Assembly: GCF_003665095.1 (NCBI RefSeq)
Contig: NZ_RCHV01000002.1
Span: 4,202,501-4,266,500 of the forward strand
Direction: 5' to 3'
DNA: 64,000 nucleotides
Source of the DNA: Streptomyces sp. Z26
GTDB lineage: Bacteria; Actinomycetota; Actinomycetes; Streptomycetales; Streptomycetaceae
The position numbers and the translations under genes are program-made. Positions 10,271-23,157 of the stretch are shown here, in pieces (position 1 is the first letter of the stretch; every line of letters begins with the position of its first letter). The notes beneath the pieces are model-generated. The model searched no databases. It was not told the origin of the DNA and saw only the letters and a list, made by a program, of their open reading frames with translations.

Positions 10271-10305
10271 CACGGTCCGGGGGGCGTCCGATAGCCTGGC
10301 GCCAG

Positions 10306-11406
<1,101 letters not shown>

Positions 11407-11456
11407 CCCCCGGCTGACGGGCGCCCCGCGCCCGTTCCCGAGTGCGGCCGTACGAC

Positions 11457-11491
11457 GGGCCGGCACGGACGCTCGCTGTCCGTGCCGGCCC
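11457..11491 (+). terminator. terminator after mdh
   Basis: A perfect 14 bp stem (11457-11470 with 11478-11491) closed by a 7 nt loop, GCTCGCT, 50 bp after the mdh stop. A classic Streptomyces hairpin terminator without a U-tract. Confidence 0.85.
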
Positions 11492-11653
11492 GTTCGCGTT
11501 GCGTGGCGCGGCGGGAATCGTGCGCCCATTGACGTCATTCGGTTAGGCATTCGTGCTGTTCCCGAGACCCCTGGCGACAGAGGCTCGTGACGTGAACCAC
11601 TTATTCGACTCCTGGACACATGAGGATCGCGCCATGGGGCAGGAGGAGCGTTT

Positions 11654-11679
11654 GATCACCGTGCCGCGGCACGGCGATC
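11654..11679. promoter_or_regulatory. 26 bp palindrome before the betaine operon
   Basis: Left arm GATCACCGTGCCG (11654-11666) and right arm CGGCACGGCGATC (11667-11679) match at 12 of 13 positions with no spacer. The site ends 34 bp before the betB start. Zero spacing makes a terminator unlikely and an operator for a dimeric repressor likely. The intergenic region 11407-11713 is otherwise AT-richer, contains the mdh terminator and holds no convincing gene. Confidence 0.5.
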
Positions 11680-11713
11680 ACGCACATTTCGTACATGGAA
11701 GGCAGATCACACG

Positions 11714-13216
11714 GTGTCCGTAGTCGAGAGCTTGTACATCAACGGAACCTGGCGTCCCGCCGCTGCCGGTGGGACGCGGGAGATCCTCGACCCGGCGGAC
11801 GCCTCGACGCTGGCCGTTGTGGCCGAGGGTGACGCGGCCGACACGGACGCGGCCGTCGCCGCCGCGCGGGAGGCGTTCGACAGCGGGCCGTGGCCCGGCA
11901 CGCCCGTCGCGGAGCGCGCGGGCCTGCTGCGCCGGGTGGCCGACCTGCTCCAGCGGGACCGCGAGGAGATCGCGCTCACCGAGTCGCGGGACACCGGCAA
12001 GACCCTCGAAGAGGGCCGGATCGACGTGGACGACGTCACCGCCGCCTTCCGCTACTTCGCGGACCTCGTCGTCAACGAGTCCGGCGGCCGCGTCGTCGAC
12101 GCGGGTAGCGCGGACGTGCACAGTGTCGTCGTCCACGAGCCGGTCGGCGTCTGCGCCATGATCACGCCCTGGAACTACCCGCTGCTGCAAGCCAGTTGGA
12201 AGGTCGCCCCGGCGCTCGCCGCGGGCAACACCTTCGTGCTCAAGCCCAGCGAGGTCACCCCGCTGTCCACGCTCCACCTGGCGCGGCTGCTGGCCGAGGC
12301 GGGCCTCCCGGCGGGCGTCGCGAACGTCGTCACCGGCGCGGGCGACCCCGTGGGCGCCCGGCTGTCCGAGCACCCGGGCGTCGACCTGGTGTCGTTCACC
12401 GGCGGCCTGGCCAGCGGTACGAAGGTGGCGCGGGCCGCCGCGCCCACCGTGAAGAAGGTCGCCCTGGAGCTGGGCGGCAAGAACCCGAACGTCGTCTTCG
12501 CGGACGCCTGCGACACCGACGAGCGCTTCGACCACGCGGTCGATCAAGCCTTGAACGCGGCGTTCATCCACAGCGGCCAGGTCTGCTCGGCCGGTGCCCG
12601 GCTCGTCATCGAGGAGTCCGTGCGCGCCCGCTTCGTCACCGAACTGGCGGAGCGCGCCTCCCGCATCCGGCTCGGGCGCGGCACCGAGGACGGCGTCGAG
12701 TGCGGGCCGCTCGTCTCCGAGCAGCAGCTCGCGAAGACCGAGGCGTACGTCGCCTCCGCGCTGGCCCAGGGCGCCACCCTCCGCTGCGGCGGCGAACGGC
12801 CCAAGCCCTCCGACGTACGCCCCGCCGCCGGGTACTTCTACCGCCCGACCGTCCTCGACGACTGCGACCGCACGATGCGCGTCGTGCGGGAGGAGACCTT
12901 CGGGCCGATCCTGACGGTCGAGACCTTCCGTACCGAGGACGAGGCGGTGGCGCTCGCGAACGACACCGAGTACGGCCTCGCCGGGGCCGTCTTCTCCGCC
13001 GACACCGCGCGCGCCCGCCGGGTCGCCGCCCGGCTGCGGCACGGCACCGTGTGGATCAACGACTTCCACCCCTACCTCCCGCAGGCCGAGTGGGGCGGCT
13101 TCGGCAAGTCCGGCGTCGGCCGTGAACTCGGCCCGCACGGTCTGGCCGAGTACCGCGAGACGAAGCACGTGTACGAGAACCTGCGCCCCGCACCCGTGCG
13201 CTGGTTCGCGGGCTGA
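11714..13216 (+). CDS. betB: betaine-aldehyde dehydrogenase
   Basis: It oxidises betaine aldehyde to glycine betaine with NAD(P). The 500-residue aldehyde-dehydrogenase-family protein has the PWNYPLLQASWK cofactor region, the general base Glu252 in LELGGKNPN and the nucleophile Cys291 in SGQVCSAGARL. The GTG start at 11714 gives the usual N-terminus. It is the first gene of a five-gene choline/betaine operon, with choline dehydrogenase 77 bp downstream, and context is the reason for preferring betaine aldehyde as substrate. Confidence 0.88.
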   Translation: MSVVESLYINGTWRPAAAGGTREILDPADASTLAVVAEGDAADTDAAVAAAREAFDSGPWPGTPVAERAGLLRRVADLLQRDREEIALTESRDTGKTLEEGRIDVDDVTAAFRYFADLVVNESGGRVVDAGSADVHSVVVHEPVGVCAMITPWNYPLLQASWKVAPALAAGNTFVLKPSEVTPLSTLHLARLLAEAGLPAGVANVVTGAGDPVGARLSEHPGVDLVSFTGGLASGTKVARAAAPTVKKVALELGGKNPNVVFADACDTDERFDHAVDQALNAAFIHSGQVCSAGARLVIEESVRARFVTELAERASRIRLGRGTEDGVECGPLVSEQQLAKTEAYVASALAQGATLRCGGERPKPSDVRPAAGYFYRPTVLDDCDRTMRVVREETFGPILTVETFRTEDEAVALANDTEYGLAGAVFSADTARARRVAARLRHGTVWINDFHPYLPQAEWGGFGKSGVGRELGPHGLAEYRETKHVYENLRPAPVRWFAG

Positions 13217-13293
13217 CCCACCCCCGTCGGCCCCCGCCGGACCCCTCGCCCGCACCCCCGGTGCCTTCACCCCTTCAAGGAGCAACCCCATCC

Positions 13294-14889
13294 ATGGCCA
13301 CCTATGACTACGTCATAGTCGGCGGCGGCACGGCAGGTTCCGTGCTCGCCTCCCGGCTCACCGAGGACCCCGGCGTACGCGTCGCGGTCATCGAGGGCGG
13401 TCCGTCCGACATGGACCGCCCGGAGGTCCTCACCCTGCGCCGCTGGCTCGGCCTGCTCGGCGGCGAGCTGGACTACGACTACCCGACGACCGAGCAGCCA
13501 CGCGGCAACTCGCACATCCGGCACAGCCGGGCCCGCGTCCTGGGCGGCTGCTCGTCGCACAACACGCTGATCTCGTTCAAGCCGCTCCCCTCCGACTGGG
13601 ACGAGTGGGCGGAGGCGGGCGCCGACGGCTGGGACGCCGCGGCCATGGACCCGTACTTCGGGAAGCTGCGGAACAACATCGTCGCGGTCGACGAGAAGGA
13701 CCGGAACGCCATCGCGCGGGACTTCGTCGAGGCCGCCACCGCCGCGCTGGAGGTGCCGCGCGTCGAGGGCTTCAACAAGGCGCCGTTCACCGAGGGCGCC
13801 GGGTTCTTCGACCTCTCGTACCACCCGGAGGACAACAAGCGCTCCTCCGCCTCCGTCGCCTACCTGCACCCCCACCTGGAGGCCGGGGACCGCCCCAACC
13901 TGGAGCTGTTCCTGGAGACCTGGGCGTACCACCTGGAGCTGGACGGCACCCGTGCCACCGGTGTGCGCGTACGGGCGGCCGACGGTACGGAGCGGCTGCT
14001 CACCGCCGAGCGCGAGGTGCTGTTGTGCGCGGGCGCCGTCGACACCCCGCGGCTGCTGCTGCACTCGGGGATCGGCCCGGCGCGGGAGCTGGAGGCGCTG
14101 GGGATACCCGTGGCGCACGACCTGCCGGGCGTCGGGGAGAACCTCCTCGACCACCCGGAGTCGGTGATCGTCTGGGAGACGGACGGCCCCATCCCGGAGA
14201 ACTCGGCGATGGACTCCGACGCGGGCCTCTTCGTACGGCGCGACGCGTCGGCCCCGGGGCCCGACCTGATGTTCCACTTCTACCAGATCCCGTTCACCGA
14301 CAACCCCGAGCGGATCGGCTACGAGAAGCCGGAGCACGGGGTGTCGATGACGCCGAACATCCCCAAGCCGCACAGCCGCGGCCGCCTCTTCCTCACCTCC
14401 GCCGACCCGGACGTGAAGCCCGCCCTCGACTTCCGCTACTTCACGGACGAGGACGACTACGACGCCCGCACCCTCGTCGACGGCATCCGCCTCGCCCGCG
14501 AGGTCGCCCGCGCCGAACCGCTCGCCAAGTGGCTGAAGCGGGAGGTGTGCCCCGGGCCCGAGGTCACCTCCGACGAGGAGCTGAGCGCGTACGCCCGCCA
14601 GGTCGCCCACACCGTGTACCACCCCGCGGGCACCTGCCGGATGGGCGCCGCCGACGACGGGCTCGCCGTCGTCGACCCCGAGCTGCGGGTGCGCGGCCTG
14701 GACGGCGTACGGGTCGTCGACGCCTCCGTCTTCCCGACGATGCCCACCGTGAACCCGATGATCGGCGTGCTCATGGTCGGCGAGAAGGCGGCCGACCTGC
14801 TGCGCGCCGACCGTTCCCCCGTTACCGAAGATTCCGATTCCGAGTCCCCCGCGAAGCCCGCCACGACGACACTGGGAGGTGTTGCGTGA
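13294..14889 (+). CDS. betA: GMC oxidoreductase, probable choline dehydrogenase
   Basis: A 531-residue FAD-dependent GMC oxidoreductase. The dinucleotide-binding motif [10 protein letters not shown] starts at residue 7, the GMC signature region lies around [12 protein letters not shown], and the catalytic His443 and Asn487 are in [11 protein letters not shown] and TVNPMIG. In this operon it should oxidise choline to betaine aldehyde. ATG 13294 was chosen over the GTG at 13261 because AAGGAG sits at 13276-13281 and the protein then begins directly at the FAD domain. Its stop overlaps the next start. Confidence 0.88.
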   Translation: MATYDYVIVGGGTAGSVLASRLTEDPGVRVAVIEGGPSDMDRPEVLTLRRWLGLLGGELDYDYPTTEQPRGNSHIRHSRARVLGGCSSHNTLISFKPLPSDWDEWAEAGADGWDAAAMDPYFGKLRNNIVAVDEKDRNAIARDFVEAATAALEVPRVEGFNKAPFTEGAGFFDLSYHPEDNKRSSASVAYLHPHLEAGDRPNLELFLETWAYHLELDGTRATGVRVRAADGTERLLTAEREVLLCAGAVDTPRLLLHSGIGPARELEALGIPVAHDLPGVGENLLDHPESVIVWETDGPIPENSAMDSDAGLFVRRDASAPGPDLMFHFYQIPFTDNPERIGYEKPEHGVSMTPNIPKPHSRGRLFLTSADPDVKPALDFRYFTDEDDYDARTLVDGIRLAREVARAEPLAKWLKREVCPGPEVTSDEELSAYARQVAHTVYHPAGTCRMGAADDGLAVVDPELRVRGLDGVRVVDASVFPTMPTVNPMIGVLMVGEKAADLLRADRSPVTEDSDSESPAKPATTTLGGVA

Positions 14890-15992
14890 TGACCGAAACC
14901 ACCGAGACCCACCCGGTGTTCTCCGTACGCAATCTGTGGAAGGTGTTCGGCCCCAAGGCCGACAGGATTCCCGAGAACAAGGAGTACGCCGGGCTCGACG
15001 CCGCCGAGCTGCGCGCCCGTACCGGCTGCACCGCGGCCGTCCGCGACGTCACCTTCGACGTGCGCAAGGGCGAGGTCTTCGTCGTGATGGGCCTCTCCGG
15101 CTCCGGCAAGTCCACGCTCGTACGCTGCCTGACCCGGCTCATCGAGCCGACCGCGGGCACGCTTCTGATGGACGGCGAGGACGTGCGCGCCATGGACAAG
15201 ACGCGGCTGCGCGAACTGCGCCGGCACCGCGTCTCCATGGTCTTCCAGAACTTCGGCCTGCTGCCGCACCGCAGCGTCATCGACAACGTCGCGTACGGCC
15301 TGGAGATCCAGGGCAGGAGCCGCGAGGAACGCCGTGCCGTGGCCGCCGAGATGGTCGAGAAGGTCGGCCTGGAGGGGCTCGGCGAACGCCGTCCGGGACA
15401 GCTGTCCGGCGGTCAGCAGCAGCGTGTCGGGTTGGCGAGGGCCCTGGCCGTCGACCCCGAGGTGATGCTGTTCGACGAGCCCTTCAGCGCCCTGGACCCG
15501 CTGATCCGCCGCGACATGCAGGAGGAGGTCATCCGGCTGCACCGCGAGGAGGGCCGGACGATGGTGTTCATCACCCACGACCTGTCCGAGGCGCTGCGCC
15601 TGGGCGACCGGATCGCGCTCATGCGGGACGGCGAGATAGTCCAGCTCGGCACCCCCGAGCAGATCGTCGCCAACCCCGCCGACGACTACGTACGGGACTT
15701 CGTCCGCGACGTGCCCCGCGACCAGGTCATCTCCGTACGGCGCGCGATGCGCCCCGCCGAGCCCGCGGACGCCACCGCGTCCGGCGCGGAACTCCCGCCG
15801 AAGGCCCTCGTGTCCGAGGCCATCGAGACCGTGGCCCGCACCGGCGAGCCCGTACGCGTCGTGGCGGACGGCGAGCTGATCGGCGTCGTCGGCCACGCCG
15901 AACTCCTCGCCGTCGTCGCGGGCCTCGACGAGGAAGTGCCCGCCGAGGCGGGCCAGGACGGCCCCGAGGACCGGGAGGTGGCGACCGTATGA
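14889..15992 (+). CDS. glycine betaine ABC transporter ATP-binding protein
   Basis: The 367-residue ATPase of a ProV/OpuAA-type quaternary-amine importer. Walker A (GLSGSGKST) begins at residue 68, the signature LSGGQQQR at residue 172, and Walker B is [13 protein letters not shown]. As in ProV, the N-terminus has an extension ([19 protein letters not shown]) before the core domain. The C-terminus carries a CBS-like segment ([19 protein letters not shown]), which in OpuA-type transporters senses ionic strength. It is coupled to choline dehydrogenase upstream and to the permease downstream. Confidence 0.93.
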   Translation: MTETTETHPVFSVRNLWKVFGPKADRIPENKEYAGLDAAELRARTGCTAAVRDVTFDVRKGEVFVVMGLSGSGKSTLVRCLTRLIEPTAGTLLMDGEDVRAMDKTRLRELRRHRVSMVFQNFGLLPHRSVIDNVAYGLEIQGRSREERRAVAAEMVEKVGLEGLGERRPGQLSGGQQQRVGLARALAVDPEVMLFDEPFSALDPLIRRDMQEEVIRLHREEGRTMVFITHDLSEALRLGDRIALMRDGEIVQLGTPEQIVANPADDYVRDFVRDVPRDQVISVRRAMRPAEPADATASGAELPPKALVSEAIETVARTGEPVRVVADGELIGVVGHAELLAVVAGLDEEVPAEAGQDGPEDREVATV

Positions 15993-16057
15993 GCAGCCGT
16001 GTGAGCAGCCGTACGAGCACCGCAGCCATCTCGTACGAGCCCGGGAGGGCCGGATGA
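15989..16057 (+). CDS. possible 22-residue coupling ORF between transporter genes
   Basis: An ATG at 15989 overlaps the ATPase stop (ATGA). It opens a 22-codon frame beginning [13 protein letters not shown] whose TGA overlaps the permease ATG in the same manner. A ribosome could thus pass from ATPase to permease without a gap. The peptide resembles nothing known and may only relay translation, or it may be chance. Confidence 0.3.
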   Translation: MSSRVSSRTSTAAISYEPGRAG

Positions 16058-18093
16058 GCGCACCCACGCTGGAGAAGCAGGGCGCCACGCCCGCGCCCGA
16101 CACCGGCGGGGCCGGTGGCACGGACGGCGAGGGCCTGCCCGTACGCGTACGGCTGTGGCTCGCCGCGAACCCGCGGGCCGGTCTGGTGCTGCTGACGTTC
16201 CTGGTCGCCGTCGTCAGCGCCCTCGTCGTCGGCGAGAGCGACTGGCCGTCCGGCTGGACCGTCGACGTCGAGACGCCGCTGAACGACCTGAACAACTGGC
16301 TCGTCGACAACCGCGACACCCACTGGATCTTCCTGTACTTCCTGCTGCACATCAGCAACACGGCGCAGGACTCCGTGGACCTGATGATCGACCTGTTCGA
16401 CTCGCTCGGCTGGGTCGGCGTCACCGCGATCGGCACGCTCGTGGCGTGGGCCGCGGGCGGCGCCGATCTGGGCCGCCGCGCGCTGCGCGTCGCGGCGACC
16501 GCGCTCGGCGTGTTCGCGGTGTGCGGGCTGCTGGACATGTGGGAATCCACCATGGAGACCCTGGCCCTGATGACGGTCGCGGTGTTCGCCTCCGCCGTCC
16601 TCGGGCTGCTGCTGGGCCTCGGCGCCGGGCTGTCCGACCGCTGGGAGCGCATCCTGCGGCCGGTGTTCGACACGATGCAGGTCATGCCCGCGTTCGCGTA
16701 CCTGCTGCCGTTCCTGCTGATCTTCGGTATCGGCGTGCCGTCCGCGCTCGTCGCCACCGTCATCTACGCCGCGCCGCCCATGGCCCGGCTCACCTCCCTC
16801 GGCCTGCGCAACGCCGACCCGGCCGCCCTGGAGGCGTCCGCGTCGCTGGGTGCCAGCTCCTGGCAGCGGCTGCGTACGGCGCGGCTGCCGCTGGCCCGCA
16901 AGGAGATGATGCTCGGCCTCAACCAGACGATCATGATGTGTCTGTCGATGGTCGTGCTCGCGTCGCTGATCGGCTCCGGCGGCCTCGGCGAGGAGATCTA
17001 CCAGGCGCTCGGCGACATCGACGTCGGCGAGGCGCTCACCGCGGGCATCGCCGTCGTGCTGCTGGCCATCCTGCTGGACCGTACGACCGCCGCCGCGGGC
17101 GACCGCCTCGCCGCGTACGCGCCGCCGGGCTCCGGGCCGCTGGCGCGGCTGCGGGGCTGGCCGGTGTGGGCCGGGCTGGGCGTGCTGACGGGCGCGTTCG
17201 CCGCGTTCGGCAGCTCGCTGTGGGACCGCGAGTGGCCGGAGAACTGGACGGTGGACGTCGCGGAGCCGGTGAACACGGCCGTCGACTGGTTCATCGAGCA
17301 CCTCGGCTCCGGCATCCCCCTGCTCGGCGGCACCATCACCTGGGCCAACGGCTTCGCCAACGGCGTGCTCAACCCGCTGCGCTCCGCCCTCCTCGCCACC
17401 CCGTGGTGGGCCGTGGTGCTGCTGGTCGCCGTGCTCGGCTGGGCCGTCGGCACCTGGCGCGCGGCGCTGAGCAGCGTCGTCGCGCTCGGCGTGATCGGCG
17501 CGATGGGCCTGTGGGACCGGTCGTTCGACACGCTCTCGCAGGTGCTGGCGGGCCTGGTGCTGACGCTGCTGTTCGGCTTCCTGCTCGGTGTCCTGGCCGC
17601 CCGCGTCGACCGGGTCGACCGGATGCTGCGACCGGTGCTGGACACGATGCAGACGATGCCGCAGTTCGTGTACCTGATCCCGGTCATCGCCCTGTTCAGC
17701 CTCGGCCGCGCGGCCGGTATCGCGGCGGCGGTCATCTACGCGCTGCCCGCCGTCGTACGCATCACGGCGCAGGGCATCCGGCAGGTCGACCCGGCCGCGC
17801 TGGAGGCGGCGCAGTCCCTCGGCGCCACCGGCAGGCAGCAACTCCTCCAGGTCCAGCTGCCGTTGGCCCGCCGGGCGCTGCTGGTCGCCGTCAACCAGGG
17901 TGTGGTGCTCGTCCTGTCGATGGTCGTCATCGCCGGCATGGTCGGCGGCGGCGCGCTCGGCATCGACGTGGTCAAGGGCCTGTCCAAGGGTGACCTGGCG
18001 CTCGGCCTCCCGGCCGGTGTCGCCATCGTCTGCCTCGGCATCGTCCTGGACCGGCTGACGCAGCCCACCGTGCGCGAGCGGACGTACCGCTGA
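16054..18093 (+). CDS. glycine betaine ABC permease with duplicated permease domain
   Basis: The 679-residue protein contains two ProW-like permease domains in tandem. Domain 1 is at about residues 175-345 (EAA loop NADPAALEASASLGASSWQR) and domain 2 at about 512-670 (QVDPAALEAAQSLGATGRQQ). Each is preceded by a similar periplasmic-looking segment (WPSGWTVDVETPLN and WPENWTVDVAEPVN), so the whole unit is an internal duplication. A ProW-type transporter normally uses two copies of one permease; here one chain may supply both. It works with the ATPase upstream and the lipoprotein downstream. Confidence 0.9.
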   Translation: MSAPTLEKQGATPAPDTGGAGGTDGEGLPVRVRLWLAANPRAGLVLLTFLVAVVSALVVGESDWPSGWTVDVETPLNDLNNWLVDNRDTHWIFLYFLLHISNTAQDSVDLMIDLFDSLGWVGVTAIGTLVAWAAGGADLGRRALRVAATALGVFAVCGLLDMWESTMETLALMTVAVFASAVLGLLLGLGAGLSDRWERILRPVFDTMQVMPAFAYLLPFLLIFGIGVPSALVATVIYAAPPMARLTSLGLRNADPAALEASASLGASSWQRLRTARLPLARKEMMLGLNQTIMMCLSMVVLASLIGSGGLGEEIYQALGDIDVGEALTAGIAVVLLAILLDRTTAAAGDRLAAYAPPGSGPLARLRGWPVWAGLGVLTGAFAAFGSSLWDREWPENWTVDVAEPVNTAVDWFIEHLGSGIPLLGGTITWANGFANGVLNPLRSALLATPWWAVVLLVAVLGWAVGTWRAALSSVVALGVIGAMGLWDRSFDTLSQVLAGLVLTLLFGFLLGVLAARVDRVDRMLRPVLDTMQTMPQFVYLIPVIALFSLGRAAGIAAAVIYALPAVVRITAQGIRQVDPAALEAAQSLGATGRQQLLQVQLPLARRALLVAVNQGVVLVLSMVVIAGMVGGGALGIDVVKGLSKGDLALGLPAGVAIVCLGIVLDRLTQPTVRERTYR

Positions 18094-18194
18094 CGCGCAC
18101 CGGGCCGCGTACGGCCCCCGAACCCCCACGCACGACCCACGTCCCTGGCAGCCGGCCAGCCGACGACGCAACTACACGAGAAGGCACTTCCCTC

Positions 18195-19139
18195 ATGAGC
18201 AAACGGAGCAGAAACACCCTCGTCGCCGGTGTCGGCGTGGCCGGACTCCTGGCCCTCAGCGGCTGCGGCGCGGCGGAGACCGACAGCGGCGGCAGCGACA
18301 AGGTCACCATCACGCAGCCCTCGTGGGTCGGCGCGCAGGCGAACAGCGCCGTGGCGAAGAAGCTGCTGGAGGACGAGCTGGACGTCAAGGTCGACGTGCA
18401 GCAGATGGACGAGCCGGTCGCCTTCGACGCGCTGAACAGCGGCAAGGCGGACGCCATCCTGGAGGACTGGGACGGCGTCCCCAAGAAGGAGAAGCTGTAC
18501 GTCGAGGAGAAGAAGACCGTCGTACCCGGCGGCGACCTCGGCGTCGTGGGCCACATCGGCTGGTTCGTGCCGAAGTACTACGCGGACAAGAACCCGGACG
18601 TCCTCGACCCGAAGAAGCTCAACAAGTTCGCGAAGGACTTCCGGACGTCGGAGAGCGGCGGCAAGGGCCAGTTCCTCGGTGCGGCGCCGTCGTACACGAC
18701 GCACGACGAGGAACTGATCAAGAACCACAAGCTGGACTTCAAGGTCCTGCCCACCGGCAGCGAGGCCGCCCAGCTCAAGGAGATCCAGCGGCTCTACGAC
18801 GAGAAGAAGCCGTTCCTCACCTACTGGTGGGAGCCGCAGTGGATGAACGCCGAGATCGAGATGGTCGAGGTCAAGCTGCCCAAGTACGAGGACGGCTGCC
18901 TGGAGCCCGCGGAGCAGGTCACCTGCGGCTACGACACCCTCGACCTGAAGAAGTACTTCAACGCGGACTTCGCGAAGGACGGCGGTGACGCGCACACGTT
19001 CCTGAAGAACTTCAAGTGGACCACCGAGGACCAGAACGAGGTGGCCCAGATGATCGCCGGGAAGAAGATGGACCCGGACGACGCGGCCGACGCGTGGATC
19101 AAGGACAACAAGGCCACGTGGGAGAAGTGGCTGCCGTAG
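18195..19139 (+). CDS. glycine betaine-binding lipoprotein
   Basis: A 314-residue extracellular substrate-binding protein of the ProX/OpuAC family. The signal peptide ends in the lipobox LALSGC, with the lipidated Cys at residue 24. The mature part has the family features VTITQPSWVGAQANS and WWEPQWMNAEIEM; aromatic residues such as these form the quaternary-ammonium cage. It is the last gene of the osmoprotection operon, 101 bp after the permease, and is followed by a terminator. Confidence 0.93.
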   Translation: MSKRSRNTLVAGVGVAGLLALSGCGAAETDSGGSDKVTITQPSWVGAQANSAVAKKLLEDELDVKVDVQQMDEPVAFDALNSGKADAILEDWDGVPKKEKLYVEEKKTVVPGGDLGVVGHIGWFVPKYYADKNPDVLDPKKLNKFAKDFRTSESGGKGQFLGAAPSYTTHDEELIKNHKLDFKVLPTGSEAAQLKEIQRLYDEKKPFLTYWWEPQWMNAEIEMVEVKLPKYEDGCLEPAEQVTCGYDTLDLKKYFNADFAKDGGDAHTFLKNFKWTTEDQNEVAQMIAGKKMDPDDAADAWIKDNKATWEKWLP

Positions 19140-19161
19140 TCCCCGACAGCGCGTGAGCGGT

Positions 19162-19195
19162 GACGCCGGGTCCTCCACGACGGGGGCCCGGCGTC
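19162..19195 (+). terminator. terminator of the betaine operon
   Basis: A 12 bp stem (19162-19173 with 19184-19195, one G-U pair) with a 10 nt loop, 23 bp after the lipoprotein stop and before the convergent kinase gene. Confidence 0.7.
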
Positions 19196-19297
19196 CGTCG
19201 TACGGGGACGGTCGCGCGCGCGTCCTCGTCAGGGGCAGGCGGTACGGGGGTCAGTCGCGCGGCATGCTGTCGATGACCTTCCCCTCCGGGGTGCTGG

Positions 19298-22311
<3,014 letters not shown>

Positions 22312-22472
22312 CCGGACCGAGACCCTCGTCCCACGGCCGTCCAGCCGCCACACTGGCACGGGCGGGCGCGCGACGAGGGCGCGGCGCGAAGGGCACGGAG
22401 ACGACCGGCGACAGCACGACCGCACGGCACAACGGGGCAGGGCAGGGCACGCAGCGCAGGAGGGAGAACGAC

Positions 22473-23072
22473 GTGGGAACCGTCACGCTCGGTGTATCGA
22501 TCGCGGTCCCGGAACCGTACGGCAGCTTTCTCCAGGAGCGCCGTGCCGCCTTCGGCGACCCCGCCGCACACGGCATCCCGACGCATGTGACCCTGCTGCC
22601 GCCGACGGAGGCGGACAGCGCCGCGTGGCCGCTGATCGAGCGGCACCTCGCCGCCGTGGCGGCGGCGGGACGGCCGTTCACGATGCGGCTGTCGGGCACG
22701 GACACCTTCCGGCCGCTGTCGCCCGTGGTGTTCGTACGGCTCGCGGAGGGCGCCGCGTCCTGCGGGCTGCTCCAGGAGCGCGTACGCGGTGCCGACGGCC
22801 CGCTCCGCCGCGAGCTGCACTTCCCGTACCACCCGCACGTCACCGTCGCGCACGGCATCGGGGAGGACGCGATGGACCGGGCGTACGCGGAGCTGGCGGA
22901 CTTCGACGCGGTCTGGACCGTGGGCGGCTTCGCGCTCTACACCCAGGGCGCGGACTGCGTGTGGCGGCGGCAGCGGGAGTTCGCGTTCGGCGGCGGCAGG
23001 CCCTGTTTCCCGGCGGTGCCGCGGCAGACGGAGCTGTCGGACCTGTCCCGCCCGGCGGCGCCCTCGGTCTGA
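22473..23072 (+). CDS. 2'-5' RNA ligase family (2H phosphoesterase) protein
   Basis: A 199-residue protein with the two HxT motifs that define 2H phosphoesterases: His38-Val-Thr40 in THVTLLPP, and HVTVAHG near residue 128. Family members cleave or transfer 2',3'-cyclic phosphates in RNA or nucleotides; the substrate here is unknown. The GTG at 22473 follows AGGAGGGAG at ideal spacing. The gene lies 161 bp after trpS and ends before a hairpin at 23083-23107. Confidence 0.85.
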   Translation: MGTVTLGVSIAVPEPYGSFLQERRAAFGDPAAHGIPTHVTLLPPTEADSAAWPLIERHLAAVAAAGRPFTMRLSGTDTFRPLSPVVFVRLAEGAASCGLLQERVRGADGPLRRELHFPYHPHVTVAHGIGEDAMDRAYAELADFDAVWTVGGFALYTQGADCVWRRQREFAFGGGRPCFPAVPRQTELSDLSRPAAPSV

Positions 23073-23082
23073 GCGGTCCCGA

Positions 23083-23107
23083 CCCCGCCTGCTCTTTTCG
23101 GGCGGGG
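23083..23107 (+). terminator. hairpin after the 2H phosphoesterase gene
   Basis: Stem CCCCGCCTG (23083-23091) with CGGGCGGGG (23099-23107, one G-U pair) around a loop containing four T residues. Outer pairing (GACCCC with GGGGTC) extends it. Confidence 0.6.
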
Positions 23108-23157
23108 GAGTCGGGGTCGTGGCGTGAGAGACGTACGAGGCCGGGTAGGCGGTGGTG

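Noticed and set aside
11592-11723. A 43-codon GTG frame with a TTA codon between mdh and betB
   Set aside because: Its third-position G+C is only about 70 percent, far below real genes here, and it runs through the palindrome; treated as non-coding.
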